The notes: a model not told the origin generated them from the letters alone. Shown: positions 22,053 to 31,642, numbered from the stretch's first letter. The stretch: 32,234 bases of DNA from Candidatus Chloroploca mongolica (GCF_004762035.2 NZ_SIJK02000060.1:1-32234); one strand, 5' to 3'. Made by a program: numbers and translations.

Positions 22053-23195
22053 CTACCGTGCAGGCGTGATGCTCCAGTTGCCGTCGCCGCGCACCTCCCA
22101 GAGGCAAGGCCCGCGCTCGAAGCGCACGACGGCAGTGCCACTCGCATGCCCAATCGTGTTTTGAGCTAGGTGGTCACGGTCAGCACAGCGGAGCCAGACG
22201 ACGAAGTTGCGTTGCCCATCATGGCTGAAGGCGTAGGGCTGCGGCCCTTGCGCGGGCGGGGTGAAGAGCGGGCTCACTGCGTCGCCGCGCCCACTGAAGC
22301 TCACGGCCCTGTTGTCGAAGCCGACCGCGCTGATCTGCACGGTCCAGGCACCGTCAGCCTGCACGCCGAGATACACCCGATCTCCGGGCGCTCCTGTGAG
22401 CAGGGTCGTGCCATTGTAGGCCCCAATCGTATTCGCCAGCAGTTCTTCGGACCCGCTGCTCGGGTAGGCCCAGACAATGAAGTTGCGTTGACCATCGTGG
22501 CTGAAGGTGATCTGGGTGAAATGGGCGGGCAGGGCGAACTCTGCGGTCACCTGCTGGCCGCTGCCACTGAAGCTGATCGGCTGGGTTGGGGCGGCGTTGG
22601 CCCGTACTTCGGTGCCTAGCAGGCCGAGCAGCACGGCGTTCGGGCCGATGTCGGGGTGAAGTTCGAAGCGGCGACGCTCGAAGAATTGCACCGTATACGG
22701 ACGACCTTCCAGTTCTATCGTGAACGCGCCGGTTACCGGGAGGCCGAAGCGCTCGAGGCCGCCGTTGGTGCGCCAGTAGCTGTGGAAGGCCCCACAGACC
22801 TGGTGACCAGTCTCGGCAAAGGCGGCGCAGCCCGGCTCGGCAGTTGTGGTGGAACCAGGCTGCCAGGGTGTCCCCATTTGCGCCAGGCGTTCGACCCCCA
22901 GGCGCCCTGTTGTGACGCGGCCATCCGGTTGGATCTCGAGCCGGTCACGTTCGAACCACTGGGCCTGGAGGGGCTGGCCCTCGACCAGTTCAACGCTCTG
23001 CGGAGTGATCGGCAGCCCAAAGACGGGTAATCCGCCGCCGCGCTCCCAGTAGGTACGCATCGCGCCGCTGATGCACAGATTCGTCTCAGCAAAGCAGCGT
23101 TCGCCCGCCTGGGCAGTCGCGGGTGCGGCGGGGATGGCGGCCAGGGCGATGAAGGCAACCAGGATCAGACAAAGCGTTGCGATGAGACGTTGCAT
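22053..23195 (-). CDS. Exported protein with duplicated GGL..FGLP / FER repeats
   Basis: A 380-residue secreted protein. Its signal peptide (1-29) ends in ATAQA. Two copies of a ~65-residue module are seen: CISGAMRTYWERGGGLPVFGLPIT with QWFERDRLEIQP, then CGAFHSYWRTNGGLERFGLPVT with QFFERRRFELHP. This repeat is common in secreted Chloroflexota proteins. The C-terminal half is a second duplicated domain (SFSGSGQQVTAEF..HDGQRNFIVWAY, and SFSGRGDAVSPLF..HDGQRNFVVWLR), likely a carbohydrate- or wall-binding beta domain. No catalytic motif was recognised. AGGAGG lies five bases before the ATG. It probably acts outside the cell; binding is the best guess. Confidence 0.8.
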   Translation of the reverse strand: MQRLIATLCLILVAFIALAAIPAAPATAQAGERCFAETNLCISGAMRTYWERGGGLPVFGLPITPQSVELVEGQPLQAQWFERDRLEIQPDGRVTTGRLGVERLAQMGTPWQPGSTTTAEPGCAAFAETGHQVCGAFHSYWRTNGGLERFGLPVTGAFTIELEGRPYTVQFFERRRFELHPDIGPNAVLLGLLGTEVRANAAPTQPISFSGSGQQVTAEFALPAHFTQITFSHDGQRNFIVWAYPSSGSEELLANTIGAYNGTTLLTGAPGDRVYLGVQADGAWTVQISAVGFDNRAVSFSGRGDAVSPLFTPPAQGPQPYAFSHDGQRNFVVWLRCADRDHLAQNTIGHASGTAVVRFERGPCLWEVRGDGNWSITPAR

Positions 23196-23518
23196 GGTAT
23201 CCTCCTGTGTGGGTGCAGATGGCGATCACCTGCCTGCATTTAGTCTACTGATGTGACCGTGCGCAAATACGCACACGCATCACCTGCTTGGCCTTGATTG
23301 AACATGAGAGAGAAGTACGCCACTTGCGTCGTACCATCCCTCCGCGCTGATGGTGCGCTAGGCGGCAGGTCGCGGACACGCCATCCATTGCACTATGCTC
23401 ATGCAGGCTTGCCCTGGTGGGCGACGCGACCACCGCATCGTGCGATGATAGATCAGCGATCATTGATTCTATCGAGCCAGCGAGCGCAAGCGCGGCGTAA
23501 CCCGTGCTACGCCTAGGG
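23196..23518. other. Intergenic stretch, nothing assignable
   Basis: No supported gene. Short frames in it are not conserved-looking. It separates the exported protein gene from the repeat block that precedes the WXG100 region. Confidence 0.4.
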
Positions 23519-23640
23519 CGATTGCATCTTCCGTGTATGCACCCCACCAGGGCACCCGCAAGGGGTGCCCCTACACCGGGCCCGCCCCCACCCCGGTACG
23601 GGCACCCGCAAGGGGTGCCCCTACACCGGGCCCGCCCCCA
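23519..23640. repeat. Dispersed palindromic repeat, tandem pair
   Basis: Two copies, 50 bp apart, of a 41-bp unit containing GGGCACCC-GCAAG-GGGTGCCC (8-bp stem). They are preceded by 27 bp that match 61-87 in inverted orientation. Same family as 18-87 and 32011-32096. Confidence 0.75.
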
Positions 23641-23663
23641 CCTTTCAGGTATACAGTTTTTTG

Positions 23664-24512
23664 CTACGCCGCTTTCTGATGCGGTGGAGCAGCAGACGGA
23701 GCAGAATCGGAAGTGTCAAGACTTTTTGGCATAGGTTCGGGAAGAAGCGCCATTGGCGGGAGCGAGCGACCGTGAATCAAGGCGACCAACAAGAGGAGCC
23801 GTCCGCGATGAAAGCAACTGATGCGGCGCGGTTGAGGTGTGTCGTCATCGCGTTTGCGTTGATGGGCAATGTGTTGCGGCGAGAGACGTTCCAGGTTCGG
23901 TTCGGGGGTGGTACCTTCATCGTACACGCCCATGCTGACCACCACCAGCGTGGCGACGGCCATGGCGAGCCAGATGCGTTCGGCACGGGCCGGGTCGGTC
24001 ATCCGGGTCTCTTCCCAATGCCATCCGCCCCGCTTCATGTCCTTACAACTGCACTCAATCCACGCCCGCAGGCGATACCACGCCACATCGGCCGCATCGG
24101 GTTCCACGTCGGTGAGAATCAGCCACGGATCGGCATACTGGGCGTCCCAGCGGGCCAGCAGGGGCCATGTCACCTGGCGCTCCTTGGTGGCAAAGCAGAC
24201 GACGCGACCGTTCCAGCCGGAACCGCCCTTGGTGACCGCCGTGCTGAGCCCTTTGAACTCCTGCTCCTCAATCAGACGATCCTTGCCCTGCCGGTTGATG
24301 CGCAGGTACGGATGCCAACTCAGACCCACAATTGTGGCGTAGAGCCATTGGGCATACCAGCCCCGGTCAGCCATGACGATTACCTTCCACGTGCCGGCAA
24401 CACTGCCCTCAAGGTGCTTGAACAAGGCTTCCCAATACGGTCGCCACGCACCTTTGGCCGTCGCACACACGATCTTCCATGCCACCGGAGCAGAGTGCCC
24501 CACCTGCCACGG
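23664..24512 (-). pseudogene. DDE transposase remnant, N-terminus missing
   Basis: The C-terminal ~280 residues of an IS4-superfamily-like DDE transposase. VIVMADRGWYAQWLY carries an acidic catalytic residue. A WIECSCKDMKRGGWHWEETRMTDPARAERIWLAMA block is split by the catalytic Glu. The N-terminal ~100 residues are absent: just upstream of the ATG there are three stops in frame, and the EspG-like frame on the other strand starts. It appears to have cut that gene. No terminal repeats were recognised, so it is probably immobile. Confidence 0.75.
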
Positions 24513-24859
24513 CATTTACTATCAGCCAAACCGAACTCGAAAGCCTCCAGGAAGCAAGTGCAAACGAGGCGGAGACGCTCGTGGCGCGGTTACAAGCCAG
24601 TGGAGCCGATGCCCCAACCGCCGGCCTGTTTGCCGAATTGCTGAGCAATCCACGCGACTCGGCAATCTGTCAGGCGATCAATCGCACCCAGAATGAGGCC
24701 GAAGAACAAACCCTGACTTTCACGATTTTGAGCAATCACCACGGCTTCTGGCTGATGCAGACGACGGCTGACGGCGCATTGAACTGCCAACCCGCAGCGG
24801 CGGCGGATCTGCGGGCGGCGTTGGCTCAGGTCGCGGATCGGTTGCATGAAAAGTACTAA
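24479..24859 (+). pseudogene. C-terminal remnant of an EspG-like protein
   Basis: Residues from about 13 onward (FTISQTELESLQEASANEAE...) align by eye with the last ~110 residues of the EspG-like protein at 28279-29064: a helical segment, then TFTILSNHHGFWLMQTT against LLLFGQEHYWIFQPQP, then a final amphipathic helix. The N-terminal ~150 residues are missing. The first ~12 codons overlap the transposase remnant on the other strand, which marks the break. It suggests a second WXG100/EspG unit once stood to the left. Functional expression is doubtful. Confidence 0.55.
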
Positions 24860-24875
24860 AGCTAATTGGGATGTA

Positions 24876-26308
24876 CAATACCTTCGCCAATTATCCGGCT
24901 CCTGACTCAGGGGGAAGCGGATGGATACGCCCAAGCCCTGTGACCTGCGCCAGAAGCCGACGCAATAAACCCGGCTCTGGTTTTTCCGGAAGGAGTTTAA
25001 TCACTTCTTCCGCATAGCAAAGCCCACGATAGTGGGTTTTGAGATCGAGCACGCTGGCGTTTGGGTCAATCCGACGACGATCACGCACGAGGCGACGACT
25101 CAGGTTAACCATGAAGAAGGCCAGGTTCATCGCATTGGCGACGGCGGCTTCTTTCACCACCATGAAGTCCTCCAAGCCCCAGTATTGCTTGGCATCGCGA
25201 AACACAAACTCGATTTGGAACCGCAGTTGGTAGTACTCACGGAGGAGATCCCAGGCCAGCGTACGGTCACTGCTGAAGAGGTAGATATGGGCCTGTTTGC
25301 CCGTCGTCAGCTGGCGTTTCACGATCACCACTACGTTCAACGGTTGGTCAAACGTTTCATGGCGTGCCTCAACCTGATAGATGCGTGTCTCCACGTGGTC
25401 TTCCACCGTGGTCTGTTTCAGGAAGCGCTCCGGGATCGCAGTCGGATCGATCCGCTCACCATGGATTCGACGGGGGCCATGGCCGGCATACGGGCCATCG
25501 TACGGATAGAACAACGCCGAGTCACTGCGCAGTTTGGAAATCATCTGCAAGCCCAGCCGACGGGCCATCAGCACGGCATTCTGGTTACCAAAATGCCCAT
25601 CCAACACCAGAGAGGTCACGCGGAGGTACGGACGGATACGGGCCAGCAAACCCTGGATCATGGCGCTGATACGGGTATGCTCTGCATTCAGCGGCGCATC
25701 GGCCTTGGCCTGCGTACTGCTCCCCTTGGGACGCCCTGGTTTCCGTTTCGCTGCGGGCGGAGTCGGGGGCGACGATCTCGCAGGGTCGCGCAGCACCTGC
25801 TCCACCTGCACCGGAAAGGCCTGCCGTTCACGGCAACTGACCAGGGCCAACGCGAAGAGCGAGACCCCCGGTACGGGTTTGCCAAAGATGCTGGAGAAGA
25901 AGCGAACCACGCCGTAGATCTCCGTGCCCGCTTTGGTCACGACACATTCATCCCCAACCAGCAAGACTTCCTCGTCAGGTGCCAGCAAGTGGGTCTGGAC
26001 GAAGACCCAGAGCATCGTCGCCCAGGGCAAGGCGCTATGAAAGAAACGCTGGATGGTGCGATAGCTGCCACCGGTTCCCGTCCAACGCGAGATTCCCAGC
26101 ATCGTTACGCGCCCCGTCATCGCCAGCATCGCCAGCGCAATTCGGCTCAATTGGCGAATCGTGGTCATCTTGAGGGTACCGGACAGGCAGGAGAGCAATG
26201 GTAGAATAGTGTCCATGGCTTGTGTGGTTTTCCGTTGTGTGCGTTTGAACACCCCAACGGTACCACAGAAGCCCCTTTCGTTCGCGGTCAGTTTTGGCGA
26301 AGGTATTG
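24876..26308 (-). mobile_element. Intact IS4-family insertion sequence (1433 bp)
   Basis: Perfect 15-bp terminal inverted repeats CAATACCTTCGCCAA sit at 24876-24890 and 26294-26308. A GATGTA target duplication lies at 24870-24875 and 26309-26314. One transposase gene fills the element. It begins 17 bp after the EspG-like remnant and ends about 100 bp before the first WXG100 gene. A MITE at 21750-21864 shares nine terminal bases. Confidence 0.9.
24891..26252 (-). CDS. IS4-family transposase
   Basis: A 453-residue DDE transposase with the family signature YYQLRFQIEFVFRDAK, that is Y-x2-R-x3-E-x6-K. Acidic residues are seen in LLVGDECVVTK and LVLDGHFGNQ. The enzyme would cut and join the element ends as a synaptic complex. 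It is full length and without frame breaks, so it looks active. The start used is a GTG at 26252; an in-frame ATG at 26216 is an alternative. A Pro/Lys-rich insertion near residues 155-180 is a variable linker. Confidence 0.93.
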   Translation of the reverse strand: MFKRTQRKTTQAMDTILPLLSCLSGTLKMTTIRQLSRIALAMLAMTGRVTMLGISRWTGTGGSYRTIQRFFHSALPWATMLWVFVQTHLLAPDEEVLLVGDECVVTKAGTEIYGVVRFFSSIFGKPVPGVSLFALALVSCRERQAFPVQVEQVLRDPARSSPPTPPAAKRKPGRPKGSSTQAKADAPLNAEHTRISAMIQGLLARIRPYLRVTSLVLDGHFGNQNAVLMARRLGLQMISKLRSDSALFYPYDGPYAGHGPRRIHGERIDPTAIPERFLKQTTVEDHVETRIYQVEARHETFDQPLNVVVIVKRQLTTGKQAHIYLFSSDRTLAWDLLREYYQLRFQIEFVFRDAKQYWGLEDFMVVKEAAVANAMNLAFFMVNLSRRLVRDRRRIDPNASVLDLKTHYRGLCYAEEVIKLLPEKPEPGLLRRLLAQVTGLGRIHPLPPESGAG

Positions 26309-26412
26309 GATGTAAGTACTAGACATGGCTAAGCGGAAAATCTGCGTAGCCGCAACTAATACAGTAGGGCACCCTACACACCGCTGTCGAACACACAGAA
26401 GGAACCGCTTCA

Positions 26413-26700
26413 ATGAGTGTCTACGATTCAATGATTAGCCTTGACGTCGATCTCGCCGATAGCACGGTTCAAACCCTGAACAGTTGCTATGCCAGCATCG
26501 AAGCCGAACTCAATGCCATGCTCAGTGCGTCCGAGCAGGTCGTGGCAACCTGGGAAGGCAACAGCCGGGTGCAGTACGAAGCCCAATGGCAGGCGACACA
26601 AACTCAACTGCGGCAACTCTTGGATGAACTGAACCGCCTGAGCCAAGGACTGAGCCGTGCCTCCGCACACTTCCGCGATGTTGGGGCCAGTTTTGGGTAG
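26413..26700 (+). CDS. WXG100 family protein 1
   Basis: A 95-residue two-helix protein with the WXG turn in VATWEGNSRVQYEAQW at residues 45-60, a typical ESAT-6-like size. WXG100 proteins form helical-hairpin dimers and are exported by type VII secretion, often as partners for larger effectors. AGAAGGAA precedes the ATG. It is first in a set of four co-oriented genes; the secretion ATPase is not in this window. A C-terminal YxxxD/E export signal is not obvious. The gap to the next gene (109 bp) holds an imperfect inverted repeat. Confidence 0.88.
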   Translation: MSVYDSMISLDVDLADSTVQTLNSCYASIEAELNAMLSASEQVVATWEGNSRVQYEAQWQATQTQLRQLLDELNRLSQGLSRASAHFRDVGASFG

Positions 26701-26809
26701 CCTCTACCTCGTTTGAGGCGAAGGCGCAAAGGTCTTGTGGAGCGCGTCTGGACGCCAAGCGAGTGACTAGAGGCATGAACTTGAAACAGTATCTAGCGAA
26801 GGAACCCCT

Positions 26810-27088
26810 ATGCCCTTGATTAGCCTCGATCCCGATCAAGCCGACCAGTGTGCGGCGCGCTTTACCACGGCGCAACAAGAATTGGCCGACCGCCTAAACC
26901 AGATGAGCAGCGCCTCCGAGACATTGCTGGCAACGTGGCGCGGGCAGAGTAGCACCCGGTATGCCGCAGCGTGGGCTTCGCAGCAGCAACGCATGCAGGC
27001 CATCCTCACAGACCTAAACGACCTGAGTCAGGGTTTGCGTACCGAGGCCGAAGAGTTCCGGCAAGCCGATCAGATGTACGGAGCCTAG
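26810..27088 (+). CDS. WXG100 family protein 2
   Basis: A 92-residue two-helix protein with the WRG turn in LLATWRGQSSTRYAAAW. Similar to the preceding WXG100 protein in length and layout, and probably its heterodimer partner. A GAAGGAA site precedes the ATG. It is followed after 32 bp by the longer WXG100-headed gene. Role by family: small secreted partner or chaperone for the effector. Confidence 0.88.
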   Translation: MPLISLDPDQADQCAARFTTAQQELADRLNQMSSASETLLATWRGQSSTRYAAAWASQQQRMQAILTDLNDLSQGLRTEAEEFRQADQMYGA

Positions 27089-27120
27089 CATTTCTTTCAT
27101 GGGTTGAGGAGAAACCTTGC

Positions 27121-28254
27121 ATGAGCAGCCAACTACGGGTTGATACAGATCTGCTTCGCGCTACCGCCCAACAATTTCAGCGGTCTAACCAGACCTTGGC
27201 TGCCGAAGTTGCCCGTGCAGAGCAGGCCATGCTCGCGATGCAACAAAGTTTGTGGCGTGGACGGCACCGTAGTGCTGCCGAAGCGGTTTGGGACGCGCTG
27301 CGGGTTCATATCAACCCAACCCATGACAATCTCACGACCATGGTCAGTCGCCTTGAGCGGGCGGCGAATGCCTATGATGAGGCGGCTCGCGTGTTTGGGC
27401 AAGGCAGTGGGTTTGGGACAGGCGCCGTGACTCAGGCATGGCCGAATGGTCTAGCCCCAAGTGTTATCACCGGCTTGATTGGACTTGGGATCCAAGTAGG
27501 CAAAGGCTTTCTTGAGATACGCGATGGGCTTGGCACAATTCAAGCCCTCAATGCCCTAAAAAAGCTCGATTTCTCGAAAGGCACAACGTATGCCAAGCAG
27601 ATTGTTGTGCGTGGCCCACACGACGCTAAAATTGCTGGCTTTCTCAAACCCAATTTGACTCATTTTAAGGCAACATTTGGAGCTTACGCCAAACAAGTTT
27701 TTAAGGGTGCTGGTGATGTCACGAAGGGTGCAGCGATTCTCACAGCCATCACCAGTGGGGCCGAAAACGGTTTTAACAATTGGCAAACCTACAAAGATGA
27801 TAGTCAAGCGGTTCAGAAAACCGTGGTTGCCACAACTATTGATACAGCTGTCGAGACGGGATTTGTCGCCGGCGGGACATATGTTGGTGCAACGCTTGGT
27901 GGGGCAGCCCTTGGGACAGCACTAGGAGCCGTTTCGGGTGGGGTTGCCGCCCCGCTTGGGATTGCGCTTGGTACCCATGTGGGTGGCATGATCGGGGGGC
28001 TTGCCGGTGGATGGGCTGCCGACGTCTTCATGGGTACAGATTTTTACAAGGATAACCGCGAGAGTGCGGTTACTGGTGGGGCAAATATGATTGACTCGGT
28101 TGGAAAAGCAGTTGGTGATGCAGCGCAGAGCGCTGGACAACACCTGCAACAAGCTGGTGAATCACTCGCGCAGGCGACTCAACAAGCAGCCCAACAGGTT
28201 GAATCAGCAGTCAATGAGGCAATTGGCGGTTTGGTGAATATGTTTCGGTGGTAA
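27121..28254 (+). CDS. WXG100-headed effector-like protein with glycine-zipper membrane segment
   Basis: A 377-residue protein. The N-terminal ~95 residues are a WXG100-type hairpin (LWRGRHRSAAEAVWDAL) like that of the truncated gene at 29121. An unrecognised middle domain (~130-230) follows. A ~70-residue Gly/Ala zipper (VAGGTYVGATLGGAALGTAL, then GTHVGGMIGGLAGGW) is followed by a Gln/Ala-rich amphipathic helix. Fusion of a WXG100/LXG-like head to a C-terminal domain is the layout of type VII-secreted effectors, and the glycine zipper suggests membrane insertion. No known toxin motif was recognised. GAGGAGAAA lies before ATG 27121, which is clearly better than longer in-frame starts. The next gene, 24 bp on, may be its chaperone. 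Confidence 0.78.
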   Translation: MSSQLRVDTDLLRATAQQFQRSNQTLAAEVARAEQAMLAMQQSLWRGRHRSAAEAVWDALRVHINPTHDNLTTMVSRLERAANAYDEAARVFGQGSGFGTGAVTQAWPNGLAPSVITGLIGLGIQVGKGFLEIRDGLGTIQALNALKKLDFSKGTTYAKQIVVRGPHDAKIAGFLKPNLTHFKATFGAYAKQVFKGAGDVTKGAAILTAITSGAENGFNNWQTYKDDSQAVQKTVVATTIDTAVETGFVAGGTYVGATLGGAALGTALGAVSGGVAAPLGIALGTHVGGMIGGLAGGWAADVFMGTDFYKDNRESAVTGGANMIDSVGKAVGDAAQSAGQHLQQAGESLAQATQQAAQQVESAVNEAIGGLVNMFRW

Positions 28255-28278
28255 CCCTGCACAATCAAGGCTAAAACG

Positions 28279-29064
28279 ATGACGAGCACACTGCGTCTTT
28301 CGATTGAGGAACTTGCCCTGGCCTTTTCGCTCACTGGACAAGACCAAGTCGCCCATGCGTTCTTGGTCAGTAGTTTTGGGACTGAGCTGAGTCAAGCCGA
28401 GGTACGCGGCAAACTCAGTGCAGCCAGTCATACGTTGCTCGGTCAACAACTGATTGCCCTTGATGATGTGGGCAATCTCCTGGTATCGCCGGTGCTTGAT
28501 GAAGTTGCGACCGTGTTGACCGCCACCCAACGCACCATTCGCTTCTCGCTCTCGATCCCAGAAGGTCAACGCCTCCTTTCGTACCACGCCACCACGAATG
28601 GGTTTTATGAGCACTGGGTTGATCAAGGCGTGACCCATGTCATCACCCTTGTTACGCCAGCCGCACTCTTTGAAGCAGCCCCCATCTTCTTCAACCTCGA
28701 TGCCTATCCCCAGATGCCGGATCTGTCCGGGAAGATCACGAATACGCTGCTGCGCCAAGCTCTACGCTGCACGGACGTTGCCACAGCAAAGCGCCTGTTG
28801 CAGACCGCCGAACTGCCAGACAACGTGCTTGACGCCTTGAGCGCAACAGTCGTGGCGACCGTGGCGGTTGGCGATGTGCTTGATGTGCGGCCCAGCCCAA
28901 GCGGAACGCCTGAGGCCAATCAAGGGCTGTTGCTGCTCTTTGGGCAAGAACACTACTGGATCTTCCAGCCCCAACCGCAAGCCGATGATTTGATGCTAAC
29001 CCTGCTGCCAAGTACAACCCCGGTATTGCATACCGCGCTTGAGCAACTGCTTGCGAGCGCGTAA
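28279..29064 (+). CDS. EspG-like protein (putative ESX/WXG secretion chaperone)
   Basis: A 261-residue alpha/beta protein beginning LRLSIEELALAFSLTGQDQV. Internal strands (RTIRFSLSIPEGQRLLSYH, WVDQGVTHVITLV) and a final part with LLLFGQEHYWIFQPQP plus a closing helix are consistent in length and layout with EspG-type chaperones. Those bind PE/PPE or WXG effectors before type VII export. A paralogous C-terminal fragment lies at 24479-24859. It follows the WXG effector gene by 24 bp and is probably in the same operon. The family match is by layout and context rather than by a sharp motif, so an immunity function remains possible. Confidence 0.65.
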   Translation: MTSTLRLSIEELALAFSLTGQDQVAHAFLVSSFGTELSQAEVRGKLSAASHTLLGQQLIALDDVGNLLVSPVLDEVATVLTATQRTIRFSLSIPEGQRLLSYHATTNGFYEHWVDQGVTHVITLVTPAALFEAAPIFFNLDAYPQMPDLSGKITNTLLRQALRCTDVATAKRLLQTAELPDNVLDALSATVVATVAVGDVLDVRPSPSGTPEANQGLLLLFGQEHYWIFQPQPQADDLMLTLLPSTTPVLHTALEQLLASA

Positions 29065-29120
29065 CGCCCAAACCAACACGATACCCGCCACGCGAACCAA
29101 ACCCAAGAGAGCACACACCT

Positions 29121-29225
29121 ATGCCAAGCATGATCCGCGTTGACACCGATCACCTCCGGGCCGTTGCACGCCAGATGCGTACCAGTGCAGACCAGATCAG
29201 CACCAATAGCCTGAGCACCTGTTAA
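29121..29225 (+). pseudogene. 5' end of a further WXG100 gene, cut by a transposon
   Basis: Thirty-three codons (SMIRVDTDHLRAVARQMRTS...) resemble the first residues of the protein at 27121 (LRVDTDLLRATAQQFQRS). The frame enters the transposon terminal repeat and stops at its second codon (TGT TAA), so the transposon supplies the stop. The rest of the gene is not found beyond the transposon. Confidence 0.7.
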
Positions 29226-31578
29226 ATGTCAACTAGATTTGCCGTTCTGCCTCCCACGGGTTGCGCAACGAGCTTCGCCCTGATTGCGCCAACGCCATCG
29301 CATCCCTGATACTCCTGTATAGCAGGATCTTCCTGCCCGCTTGCAGGAGGGTGCGATGGGCACCGAGCACCCACCGTCCGTGACGATTCAGACGACCCCC
29401 GAGGAGCAGCCGTCAATTCCGGCCTGGTTGGCCGAAGTCGTGCTTCTGGTTCAGTACGGCACGCAGCATGGCTTGCTGGCGGCGATCCGCGACCATGTGC
29501 GGTTGGCGCGAGGACGTGCGGGCACGTTCGATGTGATCGACTTCGTTGCCATCCTGCTCGGCTCTGCGGTCAGTGCTGAAGCGACGCTCGAAGCCTTCTC
29601 TGATCGGCTGGCCCCGTTTGCGCAGCCGGTGCTGGCGCTCTTCGGGCGCGCACAGGTGCCGCATCGTTCCAGCCTCAGCCGGTTCCTCGCCGCCATTGAC
29701 CCGCCCTGCCTGGAGGCCCTGCGTCAGCAATTTCAGGCCGATCTGCTCCAGCACGGCATCACCGACGACGCCGTTGGTGGATTCTGGGATGTCCAGGGAA
29801 CCCCGCTCGTCGTCTTCGACATCGATGGCACGCGCCAAGCGGCGCGGCAGCGTGCGCTCGCGCACGACGCCACCCTGCCCGTCGCGCAACGGCGCATGGA
29901 TGCGGTCTGCGCCCCAGGCTATCCCGGTCGCAAACGCGGCGAAGTCGTGCGTACCCGCACCACGGTGTTGCAGGCGCATACCCAGGAGTGGCTCGGTACC
30001 TTCGGTAACCCTGGCAACGGCGACGACGCCCTGGAGCTTGAAGCTGGCTGTCGCGCCATCACGGCGTACTGCGCCGCACGCCAGATCCCACCAGCCCACG
30101 CCCTGATTCGGCTCGACGGTTTGTATGGAACCCTGGGCCTGCTGGCCCGCATCCAGCCCTTCCAGCTCGGCTTCTTGACGCGCGGGCGCGACGATCAGGT
30201 GCTTGACCACCCAACGGTTCAGGCCCGCTTGCAGCAGCCTGCAGATGCGACGGTGCCCCACCTGGCGAGCCAGGTGCAGCGTGAGCTCTTTGATGTCGGC
30301 TTCATCGCTGACTGGCTGCCCGAGCAGCCTGGCGTGGTCGTGACCTATCGTGTGCTGGTGACCCGGCGAGCGGCGCCGGCAGATCACGCCCAGATCACGG
30401 TGGGCAAGCTGCGCGACGCGCACGTCGACGAACTGTCGCTGACGTCACGTCCGGCGCACAGCCTGCCCGCCACGACCGTGCTCGAGCTTTCCCAGCATCG
30501 CGGCGTCTTCGAGCAGGTCTTGAGCGACGAAGACACGGAGCAGGACCCTAACCGTTGGTGCTCCCACACCCCCTGCGGCCAGGAGTTCTGGCAGATCCGC
30601 TGCCAGTGGGTCTGGAACATCCGCCTGCGGCTCGGGCGCATCACCCAGCCTCAGCCACTCCGCTGGACGACCTGAGAGCTGGAACACGACCCCGTCGCGA
30701 CGACGACCGACCCTGCGGCACGCGTGCCTGCATCGACGGAGTCTGCCGCCACGCCCCCGGCAGCGGCGATGGTCACGCCGGAAGTGGCCCCCAGTCCACG
30801 GGCATCCACGCCGCCCCCGCCGTCGTCGGCATGCGTGCCGACGCCACCAACTCCCAGTGATCTCGTGCCGATCTACGGCCCGTTGGAGCTTGCGCAACCG
30901 TGGGCCAAGGCGCGTCGTCGCTTTTCATCGCACGACGTTCAGCTCCAGGAGGACGACATGCTGATCTGCCCTGCCGGGAAGGTCGTGCGTCCCCGTGAGC
31001 GGCGCACCCTGGAGAACGGTGACCTCCGGGTGCTCTATGCCGCCAAAGCTCACGATTGCCGCACGTGTCCTCAGGCAGGCGACTGTCTGGGCCAGGGCGC
31101 GTCTGGCGCGCAACCACGGCGGGTCAGTGGCGTGCGTCACCGCACGGGCTGGCACCTGCCGCCCCCAACGCCCACCGCGGCGGTACCACCATCCGTGGCG
31201 GAGCCGCAGCCGGGCGAGCCGGAGTGCCGCCGCGTGCAGTGGGGCGACTGCGGTGGCCGTCGCGTGCGGCGTGAGCTGGTCGCGCAGCTCCGCCGTCAGC
31301 AGGTGACGCTCACCGTGCAGGAATCGACGAGCGCACCGGAACCGGCTCCAGCGAAGCCAGCGGTCAGCACGAAGGCCGAACGCGCCCATCGCCGCCGCAG
31401 GTGGGCAAGCCGCCTGGCCGGTAATGCACGCAAGTCTACCGCTGCGCACTGGCGGATTACCTTGCCTGGCGTGCCTCTCGCGCTCGCGGACGCACTTGGC
31501 CTCTCCTCAGCCGGAGCAGCATGAAGCTCGTTGCGCAACCCGTGGGATGCGGGCGGCAAATCTAGTTGACATTTAACA
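29220..31578 (+). mobile_element. 2.36-kb transposon with 55-56 bp inverted repeats
   Basis: The left end 29220-29275 and right end 31524-31578 are complementary. The outer 25 bases (TGTTAAATGTCAACTAGATT...) and inner 24 bases (TCCCACGGGTTGCGCAACG...) match, separated by a 6-7-bp variable spacer. No target duplication is found and the right flank does not continue the WXG100 gene, so a deletion or second event altered that side. The transposase inside has an in-frame UGA. Confidence 0.85.
29356..31524 (+). pseudogene. DDE transposase with in-frame UGA (IS1182/ISNCY-like)
   Basis: A single frame of 722 sense codons is broken only by TGA at 30673-30675, and both parts share the frame. The N-terminal part has a helical DNA-binding region (PHRSSLSRFLAAIDPPCLEAL) and FDIDGTRQAARQRAL with an Asp pair. 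The C-terminal part has ICPAGKVVRPRERRTLENGDL and DCRTCPQAGDCLGQGASG, a Cys-rich cluster found in IS1182-like enzymes. ATG 29356 follows AGGAGG. CGA to TGA is a one-base change, so a recent nonsense mutation is the simplest view; readthrough is possible. The family assignment is approximate. Confidence 0.7.
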
Positions 31579-31642
31579 CCCGCCGACCACCCGCAGGGCG
31601 CCCGCACCGGCGAGCCGCGCCCGCTGAGCCCGGAGGAGGCGC

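Noticed and set aside
22949..22965. tRNA T-arm-like GTTCGAACC
   Set aside because: It lies inside a well-supported exported protein gene and no cloverleaf can be built around it.
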